Shown: in pieces, positions 46,004 to 53,976 of the stretch | How positions within the stretch are numbered: position 1 is the stretch's first letter | How the letters are laid out: the number at the start of each line of letters is the position of its first letter | DNA from: Streptomyces cinnamoneus | GTDB lineage: Bacteria; Actinomycetota; Actinomycetes; Streptomycetales; Streptomycetaceae | NCBI RefSeq assembly: GCF_014650495.1 | Contig: NZ_BMVB01000028.1 | Coordinates: 1-61,992, forward strand | Length of the DNA: 61,992 nucleotides | Direction: 5' to 3' | The notes under the pieces: model-generated | The model's input: only the letters and a program-made list of their open reading frames with translations | What the model was told of the DNA's origin: nothing | Databases searched by the model: none | Position numbers and translations under genes: made by a program

Positions 46004-47359
46004 TTGGCACGGAAGATCGGCAGCCGGTACACCGCCCACCAGGTCCTGGGCCGCGGCAGCGCCGGGACGGTGTGGCTCGGCGACGGCCCCGAGGGCCCGG
46101 TCGCCATCAAGCTCCTGCGCGAGGACCTCGCTTCCGACCAGGAGCTCGTCGGCCGCTTCGTGCAGGAGCGCGCGGCCCTCCTCGGTCTCGACCACCCCCA
46201 CGTGGTGGGCGTCCGCGACCTCGTCGTCGACGGCGCCGACCTCGCCCTGGTCATGGACCTCATCCGCGGCACGGACCTGCGGACCCGCCTCGACCGCGAG
46301 CGCCGCCTCGCGCCCGAGGCGGCCGTCGCGATAGTCGCCGACGTCGCGGACGGCCTCGCCGCCGCGCACGCCGCCGGCATCATCCACCGGGACGTCAAGC
46401 CCGAGAACGTCCTCCTCGACATGCAGGGCCCCCTCGGGCCCGGCGGGGCGCACCCCGCGCTGCTCACGGACTTCGGCATCGCCCGGCTCGTCGACTTCCC
46501 GCGCCCGGCCCGCGAGCGCACCGGCGACGGCCCCGGCGGCCGCCCCGCCGGCCAGCGCAGCGTCATCGGCACCCCCGACTACCTCGCCCCCGAGATCATC
46601 GAGGGCCTCCCGCCGCGCGCCTCCGTCGATGTCTATGCCCTGGCCACCGTCCTGTACGAGCTGCTGGCCGGCTTCACGCCCTTCGGCGGCGGCCACCCGG
46701 GCGCGGTGCTGCGCCGGCACGTCACCGAGACCGTGGCCCCGCTGCCCGGCATCCCCGACGAGCTGTGGCAGCTCGTCGTCCAGTGCCTGGCGAAGGCGCC
46801 CGCCTCCCGGCTGCGCGCCTCCGAGCTCGCGGCACGGCTGCGCGAGCTGCTGCCCGGCCTGGCCGGGATCCCGCCGCTCGACATCGACGAGCCCGAGGAG
46901 CCGGGCGGGGCCGGTGCGGAGCGCGAGGGGGCCTACGAGGGCGGGTCCGCCCCGCCCGCCGCCCCCGAGCCGCGCCGCCGCGGCGTGGTGCCGCTCGTAC
47001 CGGGCGCCGTCCCCGACTCCAGCCGCGACACGCACACGAGCATGCGGGTGCCGGGCCCGGAGGAGCTCGCGGGCGGGGCGCACGGCACGGCCCGTGCCCC
47101 GCGGCCGGCGGGGCAGCGCCGGGCCGGCTCGGCGCGGCACCGCTCCGCGGCGGAGGTGCGGCGGCGCCGCATCCGGCTCGGCGCGGCGGCGGTGGCGCTG
47201 GCGGCGGCCGCGGGCGTGGGCGGCTGGTTCGCGACGGGAGGCGGCACGGACGCGGGCGACGCGAAGCCGGGCGGGAAGCAGCCGGGCGTCCACCGCACCG
47301 AGCCGTCCCGGACCCCCGGCCACGGCCCGGCCCAGGGCTCGGTGGAGCCCCTGCGGTAG
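46004..47359 (+). CDS. pkaB: Membrane Ser/Thr protein kinase, PkaB-like
   Basis: 451 residues from TTG 46004; GGAGGAG (45984-45990) and GGGGAA (45993-45998) lie upstream. Kinase domain about 5-280: GRGSAG loop, K36 in VAIKLL, HRDVKPEN with D130, DFG at 156-158, and an activation loop longer than usual (an insert rich in Gly/Arg, about 166-186) before GTPDYLAPE. A low-complexity linker contains one THTSMRVP motif near residue 345. One membrane helix spans about 391-410, then a Gly/Pro-rich extracellular tail of about 40 residues with no sensor domain. Likely paralog of the upstream kinase. Confidence 0.9.
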   Translation: MARKIGSRYTAHQVLGRGSAGTVWLGDGPEGPVAIKLLREDLASDQELVGRFVQERAALLGLDHPHVVGVRDLVVDGADLALVMDLIRGTDLRTRLDRERRLAPEAAVAIVADVADGLAAAHAAGIIHRDVKPENVLLDMQGPLGPGGAHPALLTDFGIARLVDFPRPARERTGDGPGGRPAGQRSVIGTPDYLAPEIIEGLPPRASVDVYALATVLYELLAGFTPFGGGHPGAVLRRHVTETVAPLPGIPDELWQLVVQCLAKAPASRLRASELAARLRELLPGLAGIPPLDIDEPEEPGGAGAEREGAYEGGSAPPAAPEPRRRGVVPLVPGAVPDSSRDTHTSMRVPGPEELAGGAHGTARAPRPAGQRRAGSARHRSAAEVRRRRIRLGAAAVALAAAAGVGGWFATGGGTDAGDAKPGGKQPGVHRTEPSRTPGHGPAQGSVEPLR

Positions 47360-47424
47360 AGGCGGCGGGCGGTGCGCGGGGCTTCGATCACGGCCCTTCG
47401 GACCGGGTTGCCCCGCGCAGCCGT

Positions 47425-47430
47425 TAGGCT
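47425..47430 (+). promoter_or_regulatory. -10 element of a probable leaderless prfB promoter
   Basis: TAGGCT, the typical Streptomyces -10 hexamer, ends six bases before GTG 47437. Transcription would begin at or within a base or two of the start codon, and no ribosome-binding site is seen. The -35 region (near 47402-47407) is weak. Confidence 0.5.
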
Positions 47431-47436
47431 GGGTGC

Positions 47437-48552
47437 GTGGCAGTCGTTGATGTATCCGAAGAGCTGAAGTCCCTCTCCTCGACCATGGGGTCGATCGAGG
47501 CCGTTCTGGACCTCGACAGGATGAGGGCCGACATCGCCGTGCTCGAGGAGCAGGCGGCCGCCCCGTCCCTGTGGGACGACCCGGACGCGGCGCAGAAGAT
47601 CACCAGCCAGCTGTCGCACCTCCAGGCGGAGCTGCGCAAGGCCGAGGCGCTGCGCGGCCGCATCGACGACCTCGGGGTGCTCTTCGAGCTCGCCGAGGCC
47701 GAGGACGACGCGGACACCCTCGCCGAGGCCGAGGCCGAGCTGGGCTCCGTCCGCAAGGCGCTGGACGAGATGGAGGTCCGCACCCTCCTCTCCGGCGAGT
47801 ACGACGCCCGTGAGGCCCTCGTCAACATCCGCGCCGAGGCCGGCGGCGTCGACGCCTCCGACTTCGCCGAGCGCCTCCAGCGCATGTACCTGCGCTGGGC
47901 CGAGCGCCACGGCTACAAGACCGAGATCTACGAGACCTCGTACGCCGAAGAGGCCGGCATCAAGTCGACCACCTTCGTCGTCAACGCGCCGTACGCCTAC
48001 GGCACGCTCTCCGTCGAGCAGGGCACGCACCGCCTGGTGCGCATCTCGCCCTTCGACAACCAGGGCCGTCGCCAGACGTCCTTCGCGGGCGTCGAGGTCC
48101 TGCCCGTCGTGGAGCAGTCCGACCACGTCGAGATCGACGAGACCGAGCTGCGCGTCGACGTGTACCGCGCCTCCGGCCCCGGCGGCCAGGGCGTCAACAC
48201 GACCGACTCCGCGGTCCGCATCACGCACATCCCCACCGGCATCGTCGTCTCCTGCCAGAACGAGCGCTCGCAGATCCAGAACAAGGCGAGCGCCATGAAC
48301 GTCCTCCAGGCCAAGCTCCTTGAGCGCCGCCGTCAGGAGGAGCAGGCGAAGATGGACGCGCTCAAGGGCGACGGCGGCAACTCCTGGGGCAACCAGATGC
48401 GTTCGTACGTCCTGCACCCCTACCAGATGGTCAAGGACCTCCGCACCGAGCACGAGGTGGGCAACCCGCAGTCCGTGCTCGACGGCGAGATCGACGGCTT
48501 CCTGGAGGCCGGCATCCGCTGGCGCAAGCAGCAGGAGCAGCAGGAGAAGTAG
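47437..48552 (+). CDS. prfB: Peptide chain release factor 2
   Basis: 371 residues from GTG 47437. Recognises UGA/UAA stop codons and triggers peptidyl-tRNA hydrolysis. The RF2 specificity tripeptide SPF lies in RISPFDNQGRRQTSF and the catalytic GGQ in SGPGGQGVNTTDSAVR. The frame runs uninterrupted from the start, so the programmed +1 frameshift that autoregulates prfB in E. coli is absent here. Probably a leaderless mRNA. Confidence 0.96.
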   Translation: MAVVDVSEELKSLSSTMGSIEAVLDLDRMRADIAVLEEQAAAPSLWDDPDAAQKITSQLSHLQAELRKAEALRGRIDDLGVLFELAEAEDDADTLAEAEAELGSVRKALDEMEVRTLLSGEYDAREALVNIRAEAGGVDASDFAERLQRMYLRWAERHGYKTEIYETSYAEEAGIKSTTFVVNAPYAYGTLSVEQGTHRLVRISPFDNQGRRQTSFAGVEVLPVVEQSDHVEIDETELRVDVYRASGPGGQGVNTTDSAVRITHIPTGIVVSCQNERSQIQNKASAMNVLQAKLLERRRQEEQAKMDALKGDGGNSWGNQMRSYVLHPYQMVKDLRTEHEVGNPQSVLDGEIDGFLEAGIRWRKQQEQQEK

Positions 48553-48626
48553 CCCTCCTCCTCGAACGTCCTCGAAACAAGCCCGAACAACCCCTCGCAT
48601 AGCCGGACATCACGCCCGTAACTTCC

Positions 48627-48655
48627 TTGACGCTGCCCGGAAAACTGGGAAGGCT
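48627..48655 (+). promoter_or_regulatory. Promoter of the LAXTG repeat-protein gene
   Basis: TTGACG (48627-48632) and AAGGCT (48650-48655) with a 17-base spacer are close to the HrdB-type consensus. Transcription would begin about 150 bases before ATG 48814. Confidence 0.55.
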
Positions 48656-48813
48656 GGCGTGCGGCATGCGTATCACTGGGGCACGAGTGGCGGGGGGCGA
48701 GCGTCCCGGCCTGTACGAGGTGTACGGCCGGTTCGGTCACGCCGCCCCCGAAGCGCCACCGCCCTGTGCATAGCTGCTCATTGACGAGATCAGCTACTGG
48801 GGGTAGCAGGCAT

Positions 48814-49833
48814 ATGACGAACAAGACGCGGCTGCGCGTGGCGCGCATAGCGGCCGGCGCAATGATCGCCGCGGGTGCTTCGCTGACGGCCGCCGGCGCG
48901 GCCTCGGCCGCCGGTGTCGACGTCGGCATCGGGGACAAGGTCAGCGTGGACGTCCGCACCGCGGACGGCACCGACCCGACGACCGGCCCGACCGAGATCC
49001 CGCAGCCCACGACGCCCGGTGGCACCACCGGCGGCGGCACGACGGGCGGCTCCACGACGGGCGGTTCCACCACGGGCGGCGGCACCGGCAGTGGTGGCAC
49101 CACCACGGGCGGTGGCACCACGGGCGGTGAGACCACCGGCGGCGGTACGACCGGTGGCGGGACGACCGGCGGTGGCACCACCGGCGGCGGTACGACCGGT
49201 GGCGGCACCACGGGCGGTGGCACGACCGGCGGTGGGACCACCGGTGGGGAGACCACGGGCGGTGGCACCACGGGTGGTGGCACGACCGGCGGTGGTACGA
49301 CCGGTGGTGGCACCACGGGCGGTAGTACGACCGGTGGGGAGACCACGGGTGGTGGCACGACCGGAGGCTCCACCACGGGTGGTGGCACGACCGGCGGCGG
49401 TACGACCGGCGGTGGCACCACGGGCGGTGGCACGACCGGCGGCGGCTCCACCGGCGGCAGCACCACGGGCGGCGGCTCCACGGGCGGCGGCTCCACCGGC
49501 GGCGACCACGGCACCTCCGGCGGCGGCTCGACCGGTGGCGGCACCCACGACGGCTCCGCCACCGGCGGCACGGGCGGCAGCGGCAGCACCGGCGACGACG
49601 CCCGTACCTGCCCGGTCGACACCGATGGCAACTGCAACACCAGCCCCGACAGCGGCGGCTCGCAGCCCGTCCAGCAGGGCAAGGCCAAGGAGGAGCTGGC
49701 CCAGACCGGCGAGCTCGCGCAGACCGGTGCCGGTCAGACCGCCTTCCTCGTGGCCGGTGCCGCGACGATGATCGCCGGCGGCATCGGCTTCCGCATGCTG
49801 CCGCGCCTGATCAACCGCAGCACCGCCGCCTGA
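48814..49833 (+). CDS. LAXTG-anchored surface protein with Thr-Thr-Gly-Gly repeats
   Basis: 339 residues from ATG 48814. The signal peptide (about 1-33) ends ASAAG. A short unique segment (34-65) is followed by a run of about 180-200 residues made of TTGGG-type pentapeptides with occasional Ser or Glu. A Cys pair lies in CPVDTDGNC. The C terminus carries two consecutive sorting motifs, LAQTG at 295-299 and again at 301-305, then a hydrophobic helix and a short Arg-containing tail. LAXTG is the motif cleaved by class E sortases in Streptomyces, so the protein should be covalently attached to peptidoglycan. No sortase gene is in the window. Ligand or function unknown. Confidence 0.88.
   Translation: MTNKTRLRVARIAAGAMIAAGASLTAAGAASAAGVDVGIGDKVSVDVRTADGTDPTTGPTEIPQPTTPGGTTGGGTTGGSTTGGSTTGGGTGSGGTTTGGGTTGGETTGGGTTGGGTTGGGTTGGGTTGGGTTGGGTTGGGTTGGETTGGGTTGGGTTGGGTTGGGTTGGSTTGGETTGGGTTGGSTTGGGTTGGGTTGGGTTGGGTTGGGSTGGSTTGGGSTGGGSTGGDHGTSGGGSTGGGTHDGSATGGTGGSGSTGDDARTCPVDTDGNCNTSPDSGGSQPVQQGKAKEELAQTGELAQTGAGQTAFLVAGAATMIAGGIGFRMLPRLINRSTAA
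49018..49503 (+). repeat. 15-base tandem repeats encoding TTGGG units
   Basis: About thirty imperfect copies of a 15-base unit near GGTGGCACCACGGGC. Synonymous changes (ACCACG, ACGACC, ACCACC) are scattered, so copies diverged at silent sites while the protein repeat was kept. Direct repeats without spacers, hence not CRISPR. Confidence 0.92.
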
Positions 49834-49854
49834 CGGCGTTAGGCACAGCACGAA

Positions 49855-49888
49855 CGAGGCCCGGGGCGCTCCTGCACCCCGGGCCTCG
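49855..49888. terminator. Bidirectional terminator
   Basis: A perfect 12-bp stem, CGAGGCCCGGGG / CCCCGGGCCTCG with a 10-base loop, lies between the LAXTG gene and the convergent zinc-ribbon gene. Confidence 0.85.
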
Positions 49889-49956
49889 TCCGTCCTGCCG
49901 TCGTATGTCCGTACCGCCGTCTGCGCGGCCACGGCCCGCAGACGCGGCTGCCGCCG

Positions 49957-50151
49957 CTATCCCGCCAGGCCGCGGACCAGCACCATCACCGCGACAAGAG
50001 CCACGAGCAGCACGATCAGCGCCGCAGGCGTCAGCCCGGCGAAGATGCCTTCCTGATGCTGCAGCCTCTCGCGGCTCGCCCGGCACACCGGACACCTGCC
50101 CTCGCTGACGGGGGCCGCGCAGTGGGCGCACACCAGTCGGTCGCATGTCAT
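49957..50151 (-). CDS. Small zinc-ribbon membrane protein
   Basis: 64 residues from ATG 50151, with GGAGGAGG a few bases upstream. Four cysteines in two CxxC knuckles (CAHC and CPVC) form a zinc ribbon. A single membrane helix follows at about 42-62 (LTPAALIVLLVALVAVMVLV). A C-terminally anchored cytoplasmic zinc-ribbon peptide of unknown role. Divergent from ftsE across 275 bases, which fits a membrane- or division-linked function but does not prove it. Confidence 0.78.
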   Translation of the reverse strand: MTCDRLVCAHCAAPVSEGRCPVCRASRERLQHQEGIFAGLTPAALIVLLVALVAVMVLVRGLAG

Positions 50152-50426
50152 GCGATGTCCTCCTCCGGTACGTCCAACGCGCGGGGGCAGCGTGCGGTTC
50201 CCCTTACCACTGTGCCAGCTTTCCCGCCGTTCGGCGCGCGGGGTCCCGCACACCATGCCATAGGAGTCGATTCTCCAGGATTTGTCCCCGAACCCGGTGG
50301 CGCCAAGGGCGTCAACACGGGATGCCGACTGCGCGTACACGGACGGTTCGGTATGGTCACGCACACCGACGGACGCCGTGAACGCGGCGTTCCGTGCCGC
50401 TCTCCAGGCCGACACGTGGTGCACTC

Positions 50427-51116
50427 GTGATCCGATTCGACAACGTCTCCAAGTCCTACCCCAAGCAGAACCGTCCCGCCCTCCGGGACGTCTCGCTTGA
50501 GATCGAGAAAGGCGAGTTCGTCTTCCTCGTCGGTTCCTCGGGTTCCGGAAAGTCGACGTTCTTGCGGCTGCTGCTGCGCGAGGAGCGGGCCAGTCACGGT
50601 CAGGTCCATGTGCTCGGCAAGGACCTCGCCCGGATCTCCAACTGGAAAGTGCCGCAGATGCGCCGCCAGTTGGGCACGGTCTTCCAGGACTTCCGGCTGC
50701 TGCCGAACAAGACCGTCGCCCAGAACGTGGCCTTCGCCCTGGAGGTCATCGGCAAGCCGCGCGGGGAGATCCGCAAGGCCGTCCCCCAGGTCCTGGAGCT
50801 GGTCGGCCTCGGCGGCAAGGAGGAGCGCATGCCCGGTGAGCTCTCCGGCGGTGAGCAGCAGCGCGTCGCGATCGCCCGTGCGTTCGTCAACCGTCCTCTG
50901 CTGCTGATCGCCGACGAGCCGACCGGCAACCTGGACCCGCAGACCTCCGTCGGCATCATGAAGCTGCTCGACCGGATCAACCGGACCGGCACCACGGTCA
51001 TCATGGCCACTCACGACCAGCAGATCGTCGACCAGATGCGCAAGCGCGTCATCGAACTCGAACAGGGCCGTCTCGTGCGCGACCAGTCGCGCGGCGTCTA
51101 CGGCTACCAGCACTGA
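50427..51116 (+). CDS. ftsE: Cell division ATP-binding protein FtsE
   Basis: 229 residues from GTG 50427. ABC ATPase: Walker A VGSSGSGKSTFLRL, Q-loop VFQDFRLLPNKT, signature ELSGGEQQRVAIARA, Walker B LLIADEPTGNLDP and H-loop MATHDQQ. With FtsX it transmits ATP hydrolysis across the membrane to activate peptidoglycan hydrolases at division. A TATGGT hexamer near 50351 may be the -10. No clear ribosome-binding site precedes GTG. 27 bases before ftsX. Confidence 0.95.
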   Translation: MIRFDNVSKSYPKQNRPALRDVSLEIEKGEFVFLVGSSGSGKSTFLRLLLREERASHGQVHVLGKDLARISNWKVPQMRRQLGTVFQDFRLLPNKTVAQNVAFALEVIGKPRGEIRKAVPQVLELVGLGGKEERMPGELSGGEQQRVAIARAFVNRPLLLIADEPTGNLDPQTSVGIMKLLDRINRTGTTVIMATHDQQIVDQMRKRVIELEQGRLVRDQSRGVYGYQH

Positions 51117-51143
51117 ACCGCCTGAAGGCACTGAAAGGACGCC

Positions 51144-52055
51144 ATGCGCGCCCAGTTCGTCCTGTCGGAGATCGGCGTCGGTCTCCGCCGCAATCTCACG
51201 ATGACCTTCGCGGTGATCGTCTCCGTCGCCCTGTCGCTCGCCCTCTTCGGCGGCTCGCTGCTCATGCGCGAGCAGGTCAGCACGATGAAGGGCTACTGGT
51301 ACGACAAGGTCAACGTCTCGATCTTCCTCTGCAACAAGATCGACGCCGAGTCGGACCCCGCCTGCGCCAAGGGCGTGGCCACCGACGAGCAGAAGAAGCA
51401 GATCAAGGCCGACCTGCAGAAGATGCCGGTCGTCCAGAGCGTCCAGTTCGAGACGGCCGACGAGGCGTACAAGCACTACAAGGAGCAGTTCGGCAAGTCG
51501 CCGATCGCCGGTTCCCTCACCCCGGACCAGATGCAGGAGTCCTTCCGGGTCAAGCTGAAGGACCCCTCCAAGTACGCCGTCATCTCCAGCGCCTTCTCCC
51601 AGCGTCCCGGCGTGCAGGTGGTGCAGGACCAGAAGACCTTGCTGGAGAACCTCTTCAACCTCCTCAACGGGATGAACTACGCGGCACTCGGCGTGATGGC
51701 CCTGATGCTGGTGGTGGCCCTGATGCTGATCGTCAACACGGTCCGCGTCTCCGCCTTCAGCCGCCGCCGCGAGACGGGGATCATGCGCCTGGTCGGCGCG
51801 TCCAGCTTCTACATCCAGATCCCCTTCATCATGGAGGCCGCCTTCGCCGGCCTGCTCGGCGCGGGCTTCGCCTGCGTCCTGCTCGTCGGCGGGCAGTACT
51901 TCCTGGTGAACAACTGGCTGGCCCACCACATCGACGTCATCCAGTTCATCGGCTGGGACGCGGTGCTGGCCAAGCTGCCCCTGGTGCTCGCCATCGGCCT
52001 GCTGATGCCCGCGCTGGCCGCCTTCGCGGCCCTGCGCAAGTACCTCAAGGTCTGA
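51144..52055 (+). CDS. ftsX: Cell division membrane protein FtsX
   Basis: 303 residues, AAAGGA before the ATG. Four helices: about 22-43, 173-196, 222-250 and 270-297. The extracellular loop between helices 1 and 2 (about 45-172) contains a Cys pair (residues about 63 and 73) and binds hydrolase activators in other actinobacteria (RipC in mycobacteria). The conserved segment SAFSRRRETGIMRLVGAS, FtsE-coupling in the family, is intact. Co-transcribed with ftsE. Confidence 0.95.
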   Translation: MRAQFVLSEIGVGLRRNLTMTFAVIVSVALSLALFGGSLLMREQVSTMKGYWYDKVNVSIFLCNKIDAESDPACAKGVATDEQKKQIKADLQKMPVVQSVQFETADEAYKHYKEQFGKSPIAGSLTPDQMQESFRVKLKDPSKYAVISSAFSQRPGVQVVQDQKTLLENLFNLLNGMNYAALGVMALMLVVALMLIVNTVRVSAFSRRRETGIMRLVGASSFYIQIPFIMEAAFAGLLGAGFACVLLVGGQYFLVNNWLAHHIDVIQFIGWDAVLAKLPLVLAIGLLMPALAAFAALRKYLKV

Positions 52056-52056
52056 C

Positions 52057-52120
52057 GGACACCGAAGAAGCGCCCAGGGCGCCGTGCGGTCAACTGACCG
52101 TGCGGCGCCCTTCGGTGTCC
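52057..52120 (+). terminator. Large inverted repeat after ftsX
   Basis: GGACACCGAAG / CTTCGGTGTCC form the outer arms, GGCGCCG / CGGCGCC the inner arms, and GGTCA-ACT-TGACC-like bases the tip. It can act as the ftsX terminator. Its right arm abuts the -10 (TAGACT) of the next gene, so the two functions overlap. Confidence 0.7.
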
Positions 52121-52126
52121 TAGACT
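52121..52126 (+). promoter_or_regulatory. -10 element of a probable leaderless peptidase promoter
   Basis: TAGACT lies seven bases before ATG 52134, which would put the transcription start at or beside the start codon. The -35 would fall inside the right arm of the preceding hairpin and is not well conserved. Confidence 0.45.
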
Positions 52127-52133
52127 CACGCGC

Positions 52134-53354
52134 ATGCCCGGCCCGACGATGTTCGTTCCGCCGCGCCGCACCCGCCGCGGGGCCGTTCTGACATTGGTCT
52201 TCGCGGGTGTGCTGGCGGCCGGTGCCGCCACGGGCTCCTGGGGCGAGGAGGGGCAGGACGGCCGGAATCCGGCCGTGGACCGCACCCCGCCGCGCACCGC
52301 CGCCCGGGCCGTCGACCGCAACGCCCTGGAGGCCGCGGCCGCGGAGGCGGCCGAGGACGGCAAGTCCGGCTCCGAGGCGGCCGCCGAGGTCATCGACCGC
52401 AGCGGTGACGCCTGGAGCGCCGTCTACAGCCCCCGCGAGTACGAGGGCTTCGCGCTCGCCCTCGACGGCGCCTACGTGGGCGTCGGCCTGACCACCCGCC
52501 GCACCGGCGGCGGCCGCATGGAGGTCGACGCCGTGCGCCCCGGCGGCCCCGCCGAGCGGGCCGGGGTCCGGCCCGGCGACCGGATCCGCACCATCGACGC
52601 GGTCGACGTCACCGGGCGCCCGGTCACCGACGTCGTCTCCCTGCTGCGCGGCGACGGCCGCTCCCTGTCCGCCTGGCCCGCCGCCACGCCCGGCACGCCC
52701 GTACGCCTCGGCCTCCAGCGCGGCGGGCGGCGCTGGGAGCGGACGCTGCTGCGGGCGCGGCTGGCCACCGAGAACGTCGAGGCCGTCCGGCTGGCCGGGG
52801 GCGGGCCCGGCACGGCACCGGCCACCCTGATCAAGATCGGCTCGTTCACCAAGGGCACCGGCGACCGCGTCCGGGAGGCCGTGCGGGCGGCCGCGCCCGG
52901 CGAGGGCGTCCTGCTGGACCTGCGCGGCAACCCCGGCGGCCTGCTCACCGAGGCCGTCACCGCCGCCTCCGCCTTCCTCGACGGCGGCCTCGTCGCCACC
53001 TACGACGTCCACGGGCGGCCGCGCGTCCTGGAGGCCGGACGGGGCGGGGACACCCGGCGGCCGCTGGTCGTCCTCGTCGACGGCGGCACCATGAGCGCCG
53101 CGGAGCTGCTGACGGGCGCCCTGCAGGACCGCGGCCGGGCCGTCGTCGTCGGCTCCCGCACCTTCGGCAAGGGGTCCGTGCAGATGCCCAGCCGGCTCGC
53201 GGAGGGCTCGGTCGCCGAGCTCACCGTCGGCCACTACCGCACCCCCGCGGGCCGGTCGGTCGACGGCACCGGCATCGTGCCCGATCTGGTGGTGCGCGAC
53301 GACGCCGAGCAACGGGCCCGCACAGTATTGGGTGGCCTCGGGGGTGGGTCGTAG
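52134..53354 (+). CDS. S41 family carboxy-terminal processing peptidase
   Basis: 406 residues. An N-terminal membrane anchor or signal (about 15-33, AVLTLVFAGVLAAGAATG) is followed by a helical segment. A PDZ domain spans about 115-185 (VGVGLTTRRTGG, GPAERAGVRPGDRIRTID). The protease core shows LDLRGNPGGLL, catalytic Ser at about 321 (GGTMSAAELLTGAL) and Lys at about 346 (RTFGKGSVQ), the Ser-Lys dyad spacing of CtpA. It cleaves proteins outside the membrane. Position after ftsEX is conserved and suggests processing of envelope or division proteins. Confidence 0.93.
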   Translation: MPGPTMFVPPRRTRRGAVLTLVFAGVLAAGAATGSWGEEGQDGRNPAVDRTPPRTAARAVDRNALEAAAAEAAEDGKSGSEAAAEVIDRSGDAWSAVYSPREYEGFALALDGAYVGVGLTTRRTGGGRMEVDAVRPGGPAERAGVRPGDRIRTIDAVDVTGRPVTDVVSLLRGDGRSLSAWPAATPGTPVRLGLQRGGRRWERTLLRARLATENVEAVRLAGGGPGTAPATLIKIGSFTKGTGDRVREAVRAAAPGEGVLLDLRGNPGGLLTEAVTAASAFLDGGLVATYDVHGRPRVLEAGRGGDTRRPLVVLVDGGTMSAAELLTGALQDRGRAVVVGSRTFGKGSVQMPSRLAEGSVAELTVGHYRTPAGRSVDGTGIVPDLVVRDDAEQRARTVLGGLGGGS

Positions 53355-53372
53355 TGCGAGAATGGCCGGGCT

Positions 53373-53876
53373 ATGGCTAAGAAAGAGACGACGGGTCGCA
53401 AACTGGTCGCGCAGAACAAGAAGGCGCGCCACGATTACCACATTCTGGACACCTACGAGTGCGGCATGGTGCTCACCGGCACCGAGGTGAAGTCGCTGCG
53501 CCAGGGTCGTTCCTCGCTGGTGGACGGCTTCGTCCAGATCGACGGCGGCGAGGCATGGCTGCACAACGCCCACATCCCCGAGTACGCCCAGGGCACGTGG
53601 ACGAACCACAGCGCGCGCCGCAAGCGCAAGCTGCTGATGCACCGGGCGGAGATCGACAAGCTCGACTCGAAGTCGCAGGAGACGGGGCACACCATCGTGC
53701 CGCTCGCCATCTACTTCAAGGAAGGCCGGGCCAAGGTCGAGATCGCTCTGGCCAAGGGCAAGAAGGAGTACGACAAGCGGCAGACGCTGCGCGAGAAGCA
53801 GGACACGCGCGAGTCGAACCGGGCGATCGCGGCCGCCCGCAGGCGCCAGCAGGCCCAGCGGGCCCAGCGGGGCTAG
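53373..53876 (+). CDS. smpB: SsrA-binding protein SmpB
   Basis: 167 residues. The beta-barrel core (VAQNKKARHDYHILDTYECG, VLTGTEVKSLRQGRSSLVDG) is followed by the C-terminal tail that mimics the decoding stem (KGKKEYDKRQTLREKQDTRE). It delivers alanyl-tmRNA to stalled ribosomes. The tmRNA gene begins 100 bases downstream, so protein and RNA partners are adjacent. Confidence 0.96.
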   Translation: MAKKETTGRKLVAQNKKARHDYHILDTYECGMVLTGTEVKSLRQGRSSLVDGFVQIDGGEAWLHNAHIPEYAQGTWTNHSARRKRKLLMHRAEIDKLDSKSQETGHTIVPLAIYFKEGRAKVEIALAKGKKEYDKRQTLREKQDTRESNRAIAAARRRQQAQRAQRG

Positions 53877-53918
53877 ACCCTCCCGGGAATTCGCTGGCAC
53901 CGTCGTGCGTTGGTCACG

Positions 53919-53924
53919 TACGAT
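53919..53924 (+). promoter_or_regulatory. Candidate -10 of the ssrA promoter
   Basis: TACGAT is about 52 bases before the mature tmRNA 5' end. The precursor leader would include the inverted repeat ACACCGG-CTGGTAA-CCGGTGC (about 53936-53955), to be removed by RNase P. Confidence 0.4.
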
Positions 53925-53976
53925 GGGCGCATCGCACACCGGCTGGTAACCGGTGCGCAGCTTGAAAACACAACAT

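Noticed and set aside
40268..47359. A type VII (ESX) secretion locus
   Set aside because: Only an EssC-like ATPase is present; no WXG100, EccB, EccD, EccE or mycosin genes are nearby.
49018..49503. Possible CRISPR array
   Set aside because: Direct 15-base repeats without unique spacers, fully in frame in a surface-protein gene.
48420..49688. Pro-Val repeat protein antisense to the LAXTG gene
   Set aside because: The PPVV repeats are just the reverse strand of the TTGGG repeats; the sense protein has a signal peptide and sorting motif.
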